The notes: generated by a model from the letters alone, not told the origin. A DNA stretch of 64,000 bases from Lactococcus fujiensis JCM 16395 (GCF_002441655.1 NZ_JXJU01000005.1:70115-134114); one strand, 5' to 3'; positions 43,361 through 53,353 are shown, counted from the first letter of the stretch. Numbers and translations are program-made.

Positions 43361-43387
43361 AAAAATAGCTCAATGAGCTATTTTTTT
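43361..43387. terminator. Bidirectional terminator between convergent genes
   Basis: AAAAAATAGCTC, loop AAT, GAGCTATTTTTT, ending both the acetyltransferase (+) and the methyltransferase (-). Confidence 0.85.
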
Positions 43388-43977
43388 TGCACGATAACAA
43401 GCAAATCACGACTCCCAGTTGTTATGTCATAATAATCTAAATTAAATTCAATGATCTTCAGATCGTTAGCTTGTAATTCTTTTTTAAGGTTACCAATTGA
43501 AAGCGAACTGTACGAAAAAGGTGATCCAAACATTTCACCATTTATTTCTCCCTCATTTTTCCCAGCGGTAAACAGAAAATAGCCGTTTTTGTTTAACAAA
43601 CTGGAAACCTTTTGAATTGCAATTTTCTGTTGTTCTAGTGGGAGATGGAAAAGCGAGTCAAATGCAATAATGCCATCAAACTTGTCTTGAAATTCGTAAT
43701 CTAAAAAATCAGCGAGAATTAATTGGGTATGCTCTGAAACACCTGTTCGAGCAATCTTTATCATTTCTGATGAAAAATCAATTCCAGTCACTCTGAAACC
43801 TTTTTTTTCCAAAAAACGACTTATTGGAATGCCCGTTCCACAGCCAATATCAAGCACTTTTCCACTTTTTTTGATCAGTCGAGCAATGTCAATAATACAA
43901 GAATTTAAGGGGGACTCTTGACGAAATTGGTTCCAAGACTGAGCGATTTTATTATAGGAAATTTGATTTTTATTCAT
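43378..43977 (-). CDS. SAM-dependent methyltransferase, 199 aa
   Basis: VLDIGCGTGIPISRFLEKKG (motif I), VTGIDFSSEMIKIAR (motif II) and FDGIIAFDSLFHLPLEQQK (post-II block) define a class I methyltransferase. No substrate indication. It starts 4 nt after the DUF3013 stop on the same strand, so the two are likely co-transcribed. Confidence 0.85.
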   Translation of the reverse strand: MNKNQISYNKIAQSWNQFRQESPLNSCIIDIARLIKKSGKVLDIGCGTGIPISRFLEKKGFRVTGIDFSSEMIKIARTGVSEHTQLILADFLDYEFQDKFDGIIAFDSLFHLPLEQQKIAIQKVSSLLNKNGYFLFTAGKNEGEINGEMFGSPFSYSSLSIGNLKKELQANDLKIIEFNLDYYDITTGSRDLLVIVQKK

Positions 43978-43981
43978 ATAT

Positions 43982-44449
43982 TTAATATCTTGGATATTTA
44001 TAAAATTCAGTCGCTGTCAATGCGGACACACCTTCATCAAATTTTTCCTTATCCCAGTTGATTGAAAATTCTTCAGCTTCATCATCGTCTAAAAAATCAA
44101 TCAAATCATCAAGTCCCTCATCTGCAGTTTCTTGTAAAAATTCAACAAAAAAAGTCAAAAATTCGCCTGATAGACCTTTGTCCGTGTAAGGAATCGCTGC
44201 TAAATATTCATCTGCATCAAAATGAGATTTTTGAGGGTTATAGAAGATAACTGAATCCTCATATTCAATATTTTCAGCCGATTCCACGCCATCAGCATCC
44301 GTCAAAGCAATCCCTGCCTTATTTTCTACCTCTAATAGAAAATTTACTTCCACTGCAAAGTTGCGTTTATCCCAATTCATTTCAAAATCGTAATTAAATT
44401 TTTCTTCTAACGTGTCCTGAATGACATCCAGAAATCCATATTTAGCCAT
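43982..44449 (-). CDS. DUF3013 family protein
   Basis: 155 residues, very acidic. GFLDVIQDTLEEKFNYDFEMNWDKRNFAVEV and FSINWDKEKFDEG are the conserved ends of this family, which is found mainly in Streptococcaceae and close relatives. Function not known. Downstream on the same strand is a methyltransferase gene. Confidence 0.85.
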   Translation of the reverse strand: MAKYGFLDVIQDTLEEKFNYDFEMNWDKRNFAVEVNFLLEVENKAGIALTDADGVESAENIEYEDSVIFYNPQKSHFDADEYLAAIPYTDKGLSGEFLTFFVEFLQETADEGLDDLIDFLDDDEAEEFSINWDKEKFDEGVSALTATEFYKYPRY

Positions 44450-44566
44450 TTTCTCTCCTTGTTCAAGGACTTGTCAGCAATGACCGCCAACTCGTCTTGT
44501 TTTATGTTAAAATAATTATAACAAATTTCTTTATTAAAGCGGTGCTTTAATTAGTCAGGATAAATT

Positions 44567-45055
44567 TTGGAAATTAGAAAAATTGAACCACATGATTTTG
44601 CCGAAGTTGCCCGTTTAGAAAATGAAAACTGGACGCTGGATTCAACGCCACACACCATGAATTCAAGCGCTGAGAGTATTATGAAAAAAGTTTTAGAAGG
44701 AACAACTTATCTGCTTGCAGTTGAAAATGGGGAAATTCTTGGGCTACTCGATTTTAACGGTCGGCACCGTTCTATATATGGCCGGCACGTTGCTACATTC
44801 GGTGTGATGACCGTGAAAAATGCCCGACATAAAGGTGTTGCTTCATCACTCATTCATTATTTTTTTGAAATGGCCAAAAGTCAGAACTACAAAAAGGTAA
44901 CCATTCAAGTTTTGGGTTCAAACCCTTCAGCGCTTGAACTCTATAAAAGACTAGGATTTTACGAAGAAGCGAGACTCAAAAAAGAATTCTTTATCAATGG
45001 AAAATACATTGATGATTATTGTTTTGCTTATTATCTTGATGATGATTTGTTGTAA
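44567..45055 (+). CDS. GNAT N-acetyltransferase, 162 aa
   Basis: Starts at TTG 44567 with AGGA 6 nt upstream. VATFGVMTVKNARHKGVASSLIHYFFE is the acetyl-CoA loop (R/QxxGxA form), VQVLGSNPSALELYKRLGFYEEARL the C-terminal block (first residue I in the sequence). Substrate unknown. It precedes rarA by ~40 nt. Confidence 0.83.
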   Translation: MEIRKIEPHDFAEVARLENENWTLDSTPHTMNSSAESIMKKVLEGTTYLLAVENGEILGLLDFNGRHRSIYGRHVATFGVMTVKNARHKGVASSLIHYFFEMAKSQNYKKVTIQVLGSNPSALELYKRLGFYEEARLKKEFFINGKYIDDYCFAYYLDDDLL

Positions 45056-45096
45056 ACTAGGTTTACACTTCTGTAAATCTATAGAAAGGAGTCGAT

Positions 45097-46362
45097 ATGC
45101 CTCAAAATTTAGCTCGTCGAATGCGACCACGAAACATTGATGAAATTATTGGACAAGCACACTTGGTGGGTCAAGGGAAAATCATTCGTAGGATGGTTGA
45201 GACAAGCCTCTTGTCAAGTATGATTCTTTATGGCCCTCCCGGAGTAGGTAAGACTTCTATCGCCTCAGCAATTGCTGGTACAATGAATGCAGCTTTCCGA
45301 ACGTTTAATGCAACAACCGATACCAAAAAAAGGTTGCAAGAGATTGCTGCAGAGGCCGAATTTTCAGGGCAGCTTGTCCTTCTCCTAGATGAAATTCATC
45401 GTCTTGATAAGCCTAAACAAGATTTCCTTCTGCCATTGCTTGAAAATGGACAAATTATTCTCATTGGAGCAACGACAGAAAATCCGTATTTTTCAGTCGT
45501 TCCTGCAATTCGTTCCCGTGTTCAAATCTTTGAATTGAAACCTCTGGAACCCGATGATTTACAAGTGGCAGTTAAAGAGGCTCTTGCTGATCATGAACGT
45601 GGTTTTGAATTTGATGTTTCAATTAATGATGATGCGCTTTATTTCCTCACACATTCGACAAATGGAGATTTAAGAAGTACTTTCAATGCACTGGAATTAG
45701 CTGTCCTATCTTCGGAAAATCATCATGTGACTTTAGATGATATGGAAAATTCATTGCAAAGAAAAGCCGCAACGTTTGATAAAGATGGAGACGCACATTA
45801 CGACCTCCTTTCAGCCTTGCAAAAATCCATTCGTGGATCTGATGTAAACGCAAGTTTACACTATGCTGCTCGACTCATAGAAGGGGGAGACTTACCATCA
45901 CTAGCGAGACGCTTGACTGTTATGGCTTATGAAGATATTGGGCTGGCTAATCCGGATGCTGCCGTGCACACTGTACTTGCTTTACAGGCTTGTGAACGAT
46001 TAGGTTTTCCAGAGGCACGTATTCCACTTGCAAATATCATCATTGACCTTGCCTTATCACCTAAGTCAAATGCTGCTTATGTTGCGATGGATGAAGCCAT
46101 TTCAGATTTAGGAAAGTATGGTAATCTTCCCATCCCTCCGCATATGCAGGATGGACATTACGCTGGTGCCAAAGATTTAGGACGCTCTGTATCTTATCAA
46201 TATGCGCATAATTTCCCTAACCACTGGGTTGATCAACAATATCTACCTGATAAATTGAAAGGGGTCGATTATTTCAAGCCCGATGAGATGGGAAAATATG
46301 AGAAAGCTTTAAATATGAGAAAACACTGGATTGAGGAGCAAAAGCGTGACGGAAAACATTGA
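45097..46362 (+). CDS. rarA: Replication-associated recombination protein A (MgsA/RarA)
   Basis: 421 residues. Walker A is [11 protein letters not shown], Walker [14 protein letters not shown], sensor 1 [10 protein letters not shown]; the C-terminal half has [26 protein letters not shown] (split after RRLTV) and [22 protein letters not shown], typical for this AAA+ clamp-loader-like family. It acts at stalled replication forks. parB overlaps its end. Confidence 0.95.
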   Translation: MPQNLARRMRPRNIDEIIGQAHLVGQGKIIRRMVETSLLSSMILYGPPGVGKTSIASAIAGTMNAAFRTFNATTDTKKRLQEIAAEAEFSGQLVLLLDEIHRLDKPKQDFLLPLLENGQIILIGATTENPYFSVVPAIRSRVQIFELKPLEPDDLQVAVKEALADHERGFEFDVSINDDALYFLTHSTNGDLRSTFNALELAVLSSENHHVTLDDMENSLQRKAATFDKDGDAHYDLLSALQKSIRGSDVNASLHYAARLIEGGDLPSLARRLTVMAYEDIGLANPDAAVHTVLALQACERLGFPEARIPLANIIIDLALSPKSNAAYVAMDEAISDLGKYGNLPIPPHMQDGHYAGAKDLGRSVSYQYAHNFPNHWVDQQYLPDKLKGVDYFKPDEMGKYEKALNMRKHWIEEQKRDGKH

Positions 46363-47128
46363 ACAACTTAGACTTTCTGAAATCGTAAAGAACCCTTATC
46401 AGCCACGAGTTGTTTTTGATGAAGGAAAAATTCAGGAACTTGCCGATTCCATACTTGAAAATGGCCTGCTCCAACCCATAATTGTTAGAAAATCTAAACT
46501 TATTGGTTACGAACTTTTAGCGGGGGAACGGCGATTTTTAGCATCAAAAAGGGCTGGTTTAACAACGATACCGGCAATTATCAGAGATTATTCAGATGAA
46601 AAAATGATGACGTTGTCAATTCTTGAAAATTTACAACGTGAAAACCTAAATCCGATTGAAGAAGCGAGAAGTTTAAATCTCTTAACGCAGAAAATTGGAA
46701 TGACGCACGATGAAATTGGTAAAAGTCTAGGAAAATCTCGCTCTTATGTCTCAAATACAATCAGAATTTTAGCACTCCCGAAAGAAATTCTAGACCTTGT
46801 TGAAGATGGCAAGCTTTCGTTGGCACATGCGAGAACTCTTTTAGCTGAGAAAGACACCAAGAAGCAACTCCTGTTAGCCAAACGCATTATTAACGAAAAA
46901 ATGAGCGTTCGTGAACTTGAATATATCATATATCCACCAAGCTCTCGTAAAAAAGTCAAGGATAAAAATATTTTTGTTTCGGAAATTGAAGAAAAATTAA
47001 AAAAAGAATTAGGTAACCAAGTCAAAATTAAGACAAATAAGAACTATGAGGGCAGTATGACACTACATTTTGATAGTATAGCTTCTCTTGAAGACCTTAT
47101 TTCTCGACTTTCAAAAAAAACACACTAG
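46346..47128 (+). CDS. parB: ParB/Spo0J-type chromosome partitioning protein
   Basis: GTG at 46346 has GAGGAG 7 nt upstream and overlaps rarA by 17 nt; this gives 260 residues. SEIVKNPYQPRVVFDE and GYELLAGERRFLASKRAG are ParB N-terminal boxes I and II (CTP binding); LENLQRENLNPIEEA box III; then an HTH (MTHDEIGKSLGKSRSYVSNTI). No parA is nearby. In streptococcal relatives ParB loads SMC at parS sites near the origin. Terminator follows. Confidence 0.92.
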   Translation: MTENIEQLRLSEIVKNPYQPRVVFDEGKIQELADSILENGLLQPIIVRKSKLIGYELLAGERRFLASKRAGLTTIPAIIRDYSDEKMMTLSILENLQRENLNPIEEARSLNLLTQKIGMTHDEIGKSLGKSRSYVSNTIRILALPKEILDLVEDGKLSLAHARTLLAEKDTKKQLLLAKRIINEKMSVRELEYIIYPPSSRKKVKDKNIFVSEIEEKLKKELGNQVKIKTNKNYEGSMTLHFDSIASLEDLISRLSKKTH

Positions 47129-47147
47129 GAATTAGTGTGTTTTTTTG
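47117..47147. terminator. Bidirectional terminator between parB and the PAP2 gene
   Basis: AAAACACACTA and TAGTGTGTTTT around a 5-nt loop, with T-runs on both strands. Confidence 0.85.
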
Positions 47148-47150
47148 AAA

Positions 47151-47834
47151 TTAATTTAATATTTTCCAAGAATATTTTTTTGCTTTATATTTAAGATAGG
47201 TGGGATAGGTCAACATGAGGAAAGTCAATCCTTCAAGGAAGCCACCTACAGTGTCTGTAGGGTAATGCACTCCCACAAAGATTCGAGAGAACATAACAAG
47301 TAAAATCATAACTAGAGCGCCTATTCCCCAACCGAAGCGTGCAGCATTTGACTTCATTTTTACCAAAAACATTAGAAAGAGACAGCCAAATAATACTGTT
47401 GTGAATGTTGAGTGACCACTAGCGAAGCTATAACCTGGTTCATTTGTAAAACCTGCCAGGCGATGAATGTCTGGGCGGACACGACCAATAACACTTTTGA
47501 TAATCGTATTGCAAAGTGTGCTTGCAACCACGAGAATCCCCAACCAAATCGCTGAAATTTTTTCTTTAATGATAAAGAAAAGGAAAAGGCAGACAATAGC
47601 TGCTAAAATAGAGCCTCCTGTATCGCCAAAGAAATTGGTAAAGTGTGAAAAGAAAGTAACTAAAAAATGACTGCTTTGCAAGTGAAATGCAAAATTCTGA
47701 ACACTTTGATCAAATGCAAACGGTGTGTGTAAGTAGCTCGATTTAATTATCGCTGTTAAAATAATAAAAAGGAGGAGGCTAATAGACCCTAGCGTGTAAT
47801 AAAGTTTAGCCTTGTGTTCTGTTGTTGTTTTCAA
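47151..47834 (-). CDS. PAP2 family phosphatase (undecaprenyl/lipid phosphatase type)
   Basis: 227 residues, about six TM segments. Motif 1: KSVIGRVRPDIHR; motif 2: YSFASGHSTFTT (SGH); motif 3: SRIFVGVHYPTDTVGG. The phosphatase site faces the outside in this family, where it may recycle undecaprenyl-pyrophosphate or act on phosphatidylglycerophosphate-like lipids. It overlaps the upstream GT-C-like gene by 29 nt, so they are one operon. Confidence 0.88.
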   Translation of the reverse strand: MKTTTEHKAKLYYTLGSISLLLFIILTAIIKSSYLHTPFAFDQSVQNFAFHLQSSHFLVTFFSHFTNFFGDTGGSILAAIVCLFLFFIIKEKISAIWLGILVVASTLCNTIIKSVIGRVRPDIHRLAGFTNEPGYSFASGHSTFTTVLFGCLFLMFLVKMKSNAARFGWGIGALVMILLVMFSRIFVGVHYPTDTVGGFLEGLTFLMLTYPTYLKYKAKKYSWKILN

Positions 47835-49893
47835 AATGATTTCCTTTCCTTGTTTTTACTGTATTGAAAATTAGGAACAGCCACATTATTATTACAATAA
47901 TAATATAGCTGACTATAAAGTTCAAATTGTAGGAACCATTCACCTTTTTTCCATAAAAGTAAAATACAAACGAGCTTTGCTGCTTTTGAGGCATTGTAAT
48001 AAGCGACGGATAAAGTGACACATAGACTTTATTTTGACCGGTCATTGTTACTGCAAAACTATTTTTATTTTCAATTTGGATGATATATTGGCCAGCTGGT
48101 AAACCGCTAGCGGATAAATTGTGAATTGTGAGTTGTGTTTGCTGTGGTAAAATTTCCCTATTAATAACTACATCCTGATCATCAGGCTTATTGCTCAAAA
48201 TTTTAAGGTCAAGGGGTGCATCTGCACCTGTTTTAAGTATTAGTGTAGCTGCATCTGCGTTTAGAGTGACGCCTTGTTCAATTGATTCATGAGCTGGAAT
48301 TCTTATTTGCGATGAGCTTTGTTTGTAATTGTTCAAATTATTGTTTCCAGTAATTTGAATCGGAACTTTTTTATTGACATATTGCCCCATCAGTAATGAC
48401 GAAAGCAAAATCAACATGGGTAAGCTGATCAGTACAATTGCCTTTACTTTTGGTCTTTGCCATATTCTCGAGGGTACCTCAATTTGATTGGTCAGTGATA
48501 AAATTCCAACAAGAAATATTAAGCCAAACGTCATAAATTGGTAGCGTGTTTTTACTTCCCAAAGTAAAGTATGGAAGAGACTAATTCCAAAAATTGTCAA
48601 AAGTGAGAGCAAAATACTATTAATTTTTAACTGTTTTTTACGCCAAAAGTCAAGTAACATTGCTAATAGAAACAATCCCATTAAAGCCTTTGAATACGTT
48701 TGTATCAACAAAATGAAAGTCCCATTATTTTGTAAAAGCCAGCCAGGTGCTGTAATATAAGAGCCTTGGTAATCTGTCAACATTTGGAAAGAGCCACTTT
48801 TCCAAAGAATGAGATATTTTTGGTACCAATGCGCTAAGAGGCTCACAGGATTATATTCTGAAAGTCGTTTTTCAATTCCAGCTAAATCTGCTGCATTCGC
48901 TGTTGAATACCCTTTATGATCAAGAGTATAATAGCGATCTGTTGAGTTGTACTCTCCTAAAGTTGCTTGGTTAAGCCCCATATATATCCAATGTACCGTC
49001 GGATAAGCGTCTTTATTCTGAGGATTGTAATGATTCACCTGGTCAATTACTTTACCTGTTCCGATGGCTAGAAAAATACCAATGAGGCAAGCAACAAACA
49101 TTTGACTTGTTTTTTTAAATTGAGGAGGATTTTTCTTCCAACTGAACCCACCGATAATAAGGAGGGCAACTAGAAAAATAATTACATTGGGCCTCATCAA
49201 GTAGGCATAGCTGAAAGCCAGACTCACAAGTAATATTTGCTGCCACTTCAGCCTAATTTGATCAAATAAATCAACCAAGAGGACAAGGACAAAAATACTA
49301 GCACCGTCGGTATACCCAACTTGAATCATAAAGCTGTAAAAAAGAGGAGTAACTAATGCAACAATTGCTGAAAAGGCACCTACAGCTGGACTTCTCCGCC
49401 ATAGAATATGAATAACAAGACCAATTGTCCCTATCATTAATATGATATTGTAAGCATAAAAGAAGGGGTAAAAGCCAAAGCCAATTCCATTTCCCAGACG
49501 GACAAAAATACTATACAAGTAAGTCAGTGGAACAAGTTGTGGATACTGTAGAATCCACTCGTCCCATTTAAAATTACCAGCTGCAATCTTTGCCGCCATG
49601 ATTTGTATGTGCCAGATATCACCAAACAGTTGAATTCGAATCTGAGTAACTACTAAGATTGCAATGGCAACCGTCAGTATCAATGCAAGTCCAATGATCC
49701 ATTTTAATTTTTGTTTTGTCAGTGCTGACAACCAATAAAAAATGGGCCGAAAGCCCATATAGAGAACCATCATTAAGAGCAAAACAGAAATTGGTTCAAC
49801 AAAACCTGTTTCCGTTTGCGAGACAAACAACATCCCAAACGCCGCTAATCCTATACAACCCAAAAGACCGCAGCGTATAAGTCTTTTAAGCAT
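47806..49893 (-). CDS. GT-C-like multispanning membrane protein with C-terminal extracellular domain
   Basis: Start ATG 49893 (AAGGAG 7 nt upstream) gives 695 residues; the frame opens earlier. About twelve TM segments include LLMMVLYMGFRP, DIWHIQIMAAKIAAGNFKWD in the first large loop (acidic, as in GT-C active sites), and FYPFFYAYNIILMIGTIGL. Residues ~560-660 form an extracellular beta-rich domain (DADAATLILKTGADAPLDLK), ending in one TM helix. It likely transfers sugars from polyprenyl-phosphate. The PAP2 gene follows; the upstream histidine kinase gene stops 1 nt before its start. Confidence 0.75.
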   Translation of the reverse strand: MLKRLIRCGLLGCIGLAAFGMLFVSQTETGFVEPISVLLLMMVLYMGFRPIFYWLSALTKQKLKWIIGLALILTVAIAILVVTQIRIQLFGDIWHIQIMAAKIAAGNFKWDEWILQYPQLVPLTYLYSIFVRLGNGIGFGFYPFFYAYNIILMIGTIGLVIHILWRRSPAVGAFSAIVALVTPLFYSFMIQVGYTDGASIFVLVLLVDLFDQIRLKWQQILLVSLAFSYAYLMRPNVIIFLVALLIIGGFSWKKNPPQFKKTSQMFVACLIGIFLAIGTGKVIDQVNHYNPQNKDAYPTVHWIYMGLNQATLGEYNSTDRYYTLDHKGYSTANAADLAGIEKRLSEYNPVSLLAHWYQKYLILWKSGSFQMLTDYQGSYITAPGWLLQNNGTFILLIQTYSKALMGLFLLAMLLDFWRKKQLKINSILLSLLTIFGISLFHTLLWEVKTRYQFMTFGLIFLVGILSLTNQIEVPSRIWQRPKVKAIVLISLPMLILLSSLLMGQYVNKKVPIQITGNNNLNNYKQSSSQIRIPAHESIEQGVTLNADAATLILKTGADAPLDLKILSNKPDDQDVVINREILPQQTQLTIHNLSASGLPAGQYIIQIENKNSFAVTMTGQNKVYVSLYPSLITMPQKQQSSFVFYFYGKKVNGSYNLNFIVSYIIIVIIMWLFLIFNTVKTRKGNHFENNNRTQG

Positions 49894-49894
49894 A

Positions 49895-51232
49895 TTAGCT
49901 CTCCTTGTGGAAAACAAGGTGGAAGATTGAACCCGTTGGAACATTATCCGATACGAAAATCCATGCTCCCATCATTTCGGCATATTGTTTGGCAATAGAA
50001 AGTCCCAAACCAGTCCCCGGAATTTCACTTGAACGAGATTTATCAATACGATAAAAACGCTCAAAAATCTTTTCCTTTTCCTCATTTGGAATACCTTGCC
50101 CTTCATCAGCTACTGATAAATCAAGCGTATCTCCAGAAGTTTTGAGTTTTACTACAATATTTTTTTCAACTGGTGAATATTTCCCTGCGTTTTCAATAAA
50201 AGCGATTAGTACCTGGCGAACCGCTTTTTTGTCAGCATTGACAATTGCGTTTTCCGTTAATTGAACTTCAATTTTTTGAACGATTGCAGGCTGAATTTCA
50301 GTAATAAGGCGTGCAACATATTCTGATAAATCAAATTTTTCATTCTCAATTTCCATATGATTCCCTCTTGAAATCGTAAGTAATTCTTCAATCATTGTTT
50401 TCATTCGCTGAGATTCTTCATCAATGTAATCAAGTGACTCATCGATAATTTCAGGATGTTCTTTCCATCTACGTTTGAGTAAAGTTGCATGCCCTCGAAT
50501 TGCTGCAACAGGCGTCCTTAACTCATGAGAAGCGTCTGAGACAAATTGTTGTTCTTGCAAAATCTTGACATTCAACCGATTTAATAGCTTATTAAAATTT
50601 TGTGCTAATTGTCGAACTTCAATCGGATTTTCAGGAACGGGAAGTGGATTGCCATCATTTTTTTCAGTCGAATCCGACAAATCTGATAGCGGTTGACTGA
50701 GTTTTTTAGCGTAAGATCGGATAATAAATATGCCACCCAAAAAACTCAACCACATAACTACAACGATTGCAATAACCGTTCTAAATACTGAATCAATTAC
50801 TGCATCGACATTAATCCAAAGGTCAATTTGAATCCCATCCTGTTTAGATTTGTCATGCCAGTAGACACCGTAGTTTGTGACATGAAAATAATCAAAATGA
50901 ATGGACCAATTTGATTTTAAAAAACCACTTGTCCCATGACTTTCATCAACTTCACCAGTTTGTCGTGTCACGCGCGCAAAATCAGTCCAACTTTCACCAT
51001 CTTTTGCCAATTCAAATTCGCGCCAATTAATATTTCCATTAATGGCAGCTTCTTGAATTGAAGAAAGCAGAGCCGCTCCTTCCGCTTCTCGCATTTGAAG
51101 CTCGTTGATTGCTACAACACCCGCAACAATAATAATATTAAGCGCCGTGATGACTAAGAAAATACGAACAAAGATACGTGTGAGGTAACTAGCATTCGAC
51201 TGCCTTTTATCTTTTTTATCTTTTTTTTTCAT
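49895..51232 (-). CDS. Two-component sensor histidine kinase
   Basis: 445 residues. TM1 (~21-41), an extracellular domain of ~110 residues with INGNINWREFELAKDG, TM2 (IAIVVVMWLSFLGGIFII), HAMP (KLSQPLSDLSDSTEKNDG ... ENPIEVRQLAQNFN), H-box FVSDASHELRTPVAAIRGH, N-box VLIAFIENAGKYSP, G1/F/G2 boxes DEGQGIPNEEKEKIFERFYR and GTGLGLSIAKQYAEMMG. It follows its response regulator gene, 16 nt away. The extracellular part suggests envelope sensing; signal unknown. Confidence 0.93.
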   Translation of the reverse strand: MKKKDKKDKRQSNASYLTRIFVRIFLVITALNIIIVAGVVAINELQMREAEGAALLSSIQEAAINGNINWREFELAKDGESWTDFARVTRQTGEVDESHGTSGFLKSNWSIHFDYFHVTNYGVYWHDKSKQDGIQIDLWINVDAVIDSVFRTVIAIVVVMWLSFLGGIFIIRSYAKKLSQPLSDLSDSTEKNDGNPLPVPENPIEVRQLAQNFNKLLNRLNVKILQEQQFVSDASHELRTPVAAIRGHATLLKRRWKEHPEIIDESLDYIDEESQRMKTMIEELLTISRGNHMEIENEKFDLSEYVARLITEIQPAIVQKIEVQLTENAIVNADKKAVRQVLIAFIENAGKYSPVEKNIVVKLKTSGDTLDLSVADEGQGIPNEEKEKIFERFYRIDKSRSSEIPGTGLGLSIAKQYAEMMGAWIFVSDNVPTGSIFHLVFHKES

Positions 51233-51248
51233 ATTATAATTTTATCAT

Positions 51249-51926
51249 TTATCGCATGCGATAGCCTACGCCTCGAACAGTTTCAATCAATGACGGTTGG
51301 TCAGATAAGTCGATTTTTGTCCGTAAATAACGAACATAAGCATCAACAGTGTTATCCTGACCATCAAAATTCATACCCCAGACCTCATCAAGTAAATCAG
51401 CTCTCGAAATTGCTTCTCCTCGGTGTTGCATAAAGAATAAAAGGAGAGCATATTCTCTTTGTGTAAGGTTAATGGTTTCATTATTTATCGAAACGATATG
51501 AGCCGTTGTATCCAAAAATAAATGTTCGACACGATATGATGTTGTTCGTTCAGTTGACCATTTTCTAAAAATCAAACGCAAACGAGCCAAAAGCTCCTCA
51601 ATTTCAAAAGGTTTGGTAATATAGTCATCAGCACCAGCATCAAGCCCTGCGACTTTATCCCCTACATAATCACGTGCTGTCAAGAATATAATCGGCGTAT
51701 TAGGCTGTATTTTCTTCATCCGTCGCAAGACACCCAGACCATCAATTTTAGGAATCATCCAATCTAAGAGGACGACATCGACTGCAGGATTAGCAGATTC
51801 AAATTTTTCAATTGCCTCAACGCCATCAAATGCTGTGGAAACCTCATAATCCTCAAACATTAATTCTTTCTTTACGTAACTTGAGATGCTTCGTTCATCT
51901 TCGACAATCAAAACATGCCTTTTCAT
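51249..51926 (-). CDS. OmpR-family response regulator
   Basis: The start MKRHVLIVEDE at 51926 has GGAGGAG upstream (225 residues). Receiver: IVEDERSIS acidic pocket, VVLLDWMIPKIDG with the phosphorylated Asp, ITKPFEIEEL with the conserved Lys. C-terminal winged helix: LTQREYALLLFFMQHRGEAIS, VDAYVRYLRTKI, ETVRGVGYRM. Paired with the kinase gene directly downstream. Targets may include the flanking glycosyltransferase genes (inference). Confidence 0.94.
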   Translation of the reverse strand: MKRHVLIVEDERSISSYVKKELMFEDYEVSTAFDGVEAIEKFESANPAVDVVLLDWMIPKIDGLGVLRRMKKIQPNTPIIFLTARDYVGDKVAGLDAGADDYITKPFEIEELLARLRLIFRKWSTERTTSYRVEHLFLDTTAHIVSINNETINLTQREYALLLFFMQHRGEAISRADLLDEVWGMNFDGQDNTVDAYVRYLRTKIDLSDQPSLIETVRGVGYRMR

Positions 51927-52035
51927 CCCTACTCCTCCACTCCATTGAATTTTCTTTATCATCTTATCAAAATAGATCTACTAAAACGATAAAATTTCGC
52001 TGATAATATAATGATATTTTTTCATAATTCAAGTA

Positions 52036-52989
52036 TTAGTCATTGATAAAATCTTGAATGATAAATCGAGGGCGTTGTTTAACTTCCAAGAAAATTTTAC
52101 CAATATATTCACCAATAATTCCAATTGCTAATAAATTTAATCCACCGAAGGCGATTATTGCCACCATTAATGAAGACCAACCAAGAACCGTTCGTCCCTG
52201 AATTGCATGACTAATAAAGACATAAAGTCCTGCAACAATTGAAAGAACGAAAACGATGAAACCGGTCCAGAAAATCAAACGCATAGGTGTTGCCGAGGTT
52301 GAAGTGATTCCATCAATAGCAAAACTGATCATTTTTTTCAATGGGTATTTGCTTTCCCCCGCAAAACGTTCTCCGCGTTTGTAATAGACTGTAGTTGATT
52401 TATAACCTACCATTGGCACCATTCCACGCAAAAATAAATTCACTTCTTGGAATTGTTCAAGGCCATCGAGCGCACGTTGGCTCATTAAACGAAAATCGGC
52501 GTGATTAGGCACACTTTGACTTCCGAGTGCTTGCATTAATTTATAAAAAAGTCCCGCGGTGTTACGTTTAAAGAATGTATCTGTGTCACGATTGTCGCGT
52601 ACACCGTAAACAACGTCAAAGCCTTCATTTTCAAATTTATCAAGCATGGCATCAATCGTATCAATGTCATCTTGCAAGTCCGCATCCATTGAAATTACAC
52701 AGTCTGCCAAGTTTTTCACCGTCATTAACCCTGCCAACAAAGCATTTTGGTGCCCACGATTGCGAGAAAGATTAATTCCGCTGAACATTTTATCAGCCTC
52801 ATGTTTTTCTGTAATTTTTTCCCAAGTCAAATCTTTTGAACCATCATTCACATATACGACACGACTTAATTCTGATATCTTCCCGGCTTCGATCAACTGC
52901 GTATATTTAATTTTTAAACGATGAGAAGTTTCGTCAAGAACTAATTCTTCATTGTAACACGGAACGACCATGTAAAGTACTGTACTCAT
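52036..52989 (-). CDS. Glycosyltransferase family 2, GtrB/bactoprenol-glucosyltransferase type
   Basis: 317 residues. VPCYNEELVLDETSHRL, VYVNDGSKDLTWEKI and CVISMDADLQDDIDTID (DxD) are the GT2 nucleotide-sugar site; DFRLMSQRALDGL and KRGERFAGESKYPLKKM complete the DPMS/GtrB pattern; two C-terminal TM helices (IFWTGFIVFVLSIVAGLYVFI, one residue split, and MVAIIAFGGLNLLAIGIIGEY). It makes a lipid-linked sugar for a GT-C partner such as the 695-residue protein nearby. Confidence 0.9.
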   Translation of the reverse strand: MSTVLYMVVPCYNEELVLDETSHRLKIKYTQLIEAGKISELSRVVYVNDGSKDLTWEKITEKHEADKMFSGINLSRNRGHQNALLAGLMTVKNLADCVISMDADLQDDIDTIDAMLDKFENEGFDVVYGVRDNRDTDTFFKRNTAGLFYKLMQALGSQSVPNHADFRLMSQRALDGLEQFQEVNLFLRGMVPMVGYKSTTVYYKRGERFAGESKYPLKKMISFAIDGITSTSATPMRLIFWTGFIVFVLSIVAGLYVFISHAIQGRTVLGWSSLMVAIIAFGGLNLLAIGIIGEYIGKIFLEVKQRPRFIIQDFIND

Positions 52990-53331
52990 ATTTTCTCCTT
53001 TTAATTAAATCTTAAATACAAGATTTAATTTTGATTTTCAAAATTAATATTTCTCAAAACAATTATTACCAATAATTCATATAAAATTCTCGGAATATAT
53101 TACATCCTCTTAGCCGGCAAAAATAAATTCAAAGACTTTTCATTGGATAAAAAATATTAAAATTTCATTTCATATAACTCAAAGGTATTTTTATTAAAAC
53201 ATTAGTTATCACTGACAGACCGAACTAATACTTTAATTTTAACATTGTATTCATTAAAAGATGTGGAACATGATTAAATAATTTACTCAAATTCATTTTT
53301 CAATAAACATAAAGGATAAACCAAAGATGAG

Positions 53332-53353
53332 CATCGTTTATTGATGCTCTTGT
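53332..53353 (-). terminator. Hairpin downstream of the COG4705 gene
   Basis: GAGCATC and GATGCTC form a perfect 7-bp stem with a 7-nt loop, ~90 nt past the gene end, followed on the minus strand by TCATCTTTGGTTT. The rest of the 52990-53443 gap is AT-rich with no gene or repeat that I can support. Confidence 0.5.

Noticed and set aside
49719-49735. TTGTCAG..CTGACAA hairpin with nearby A/T run
   Set aside because: It lies inside the GT-C-like gene and encodes ordinary residues; kept only as an instance of the recurring palindrome.
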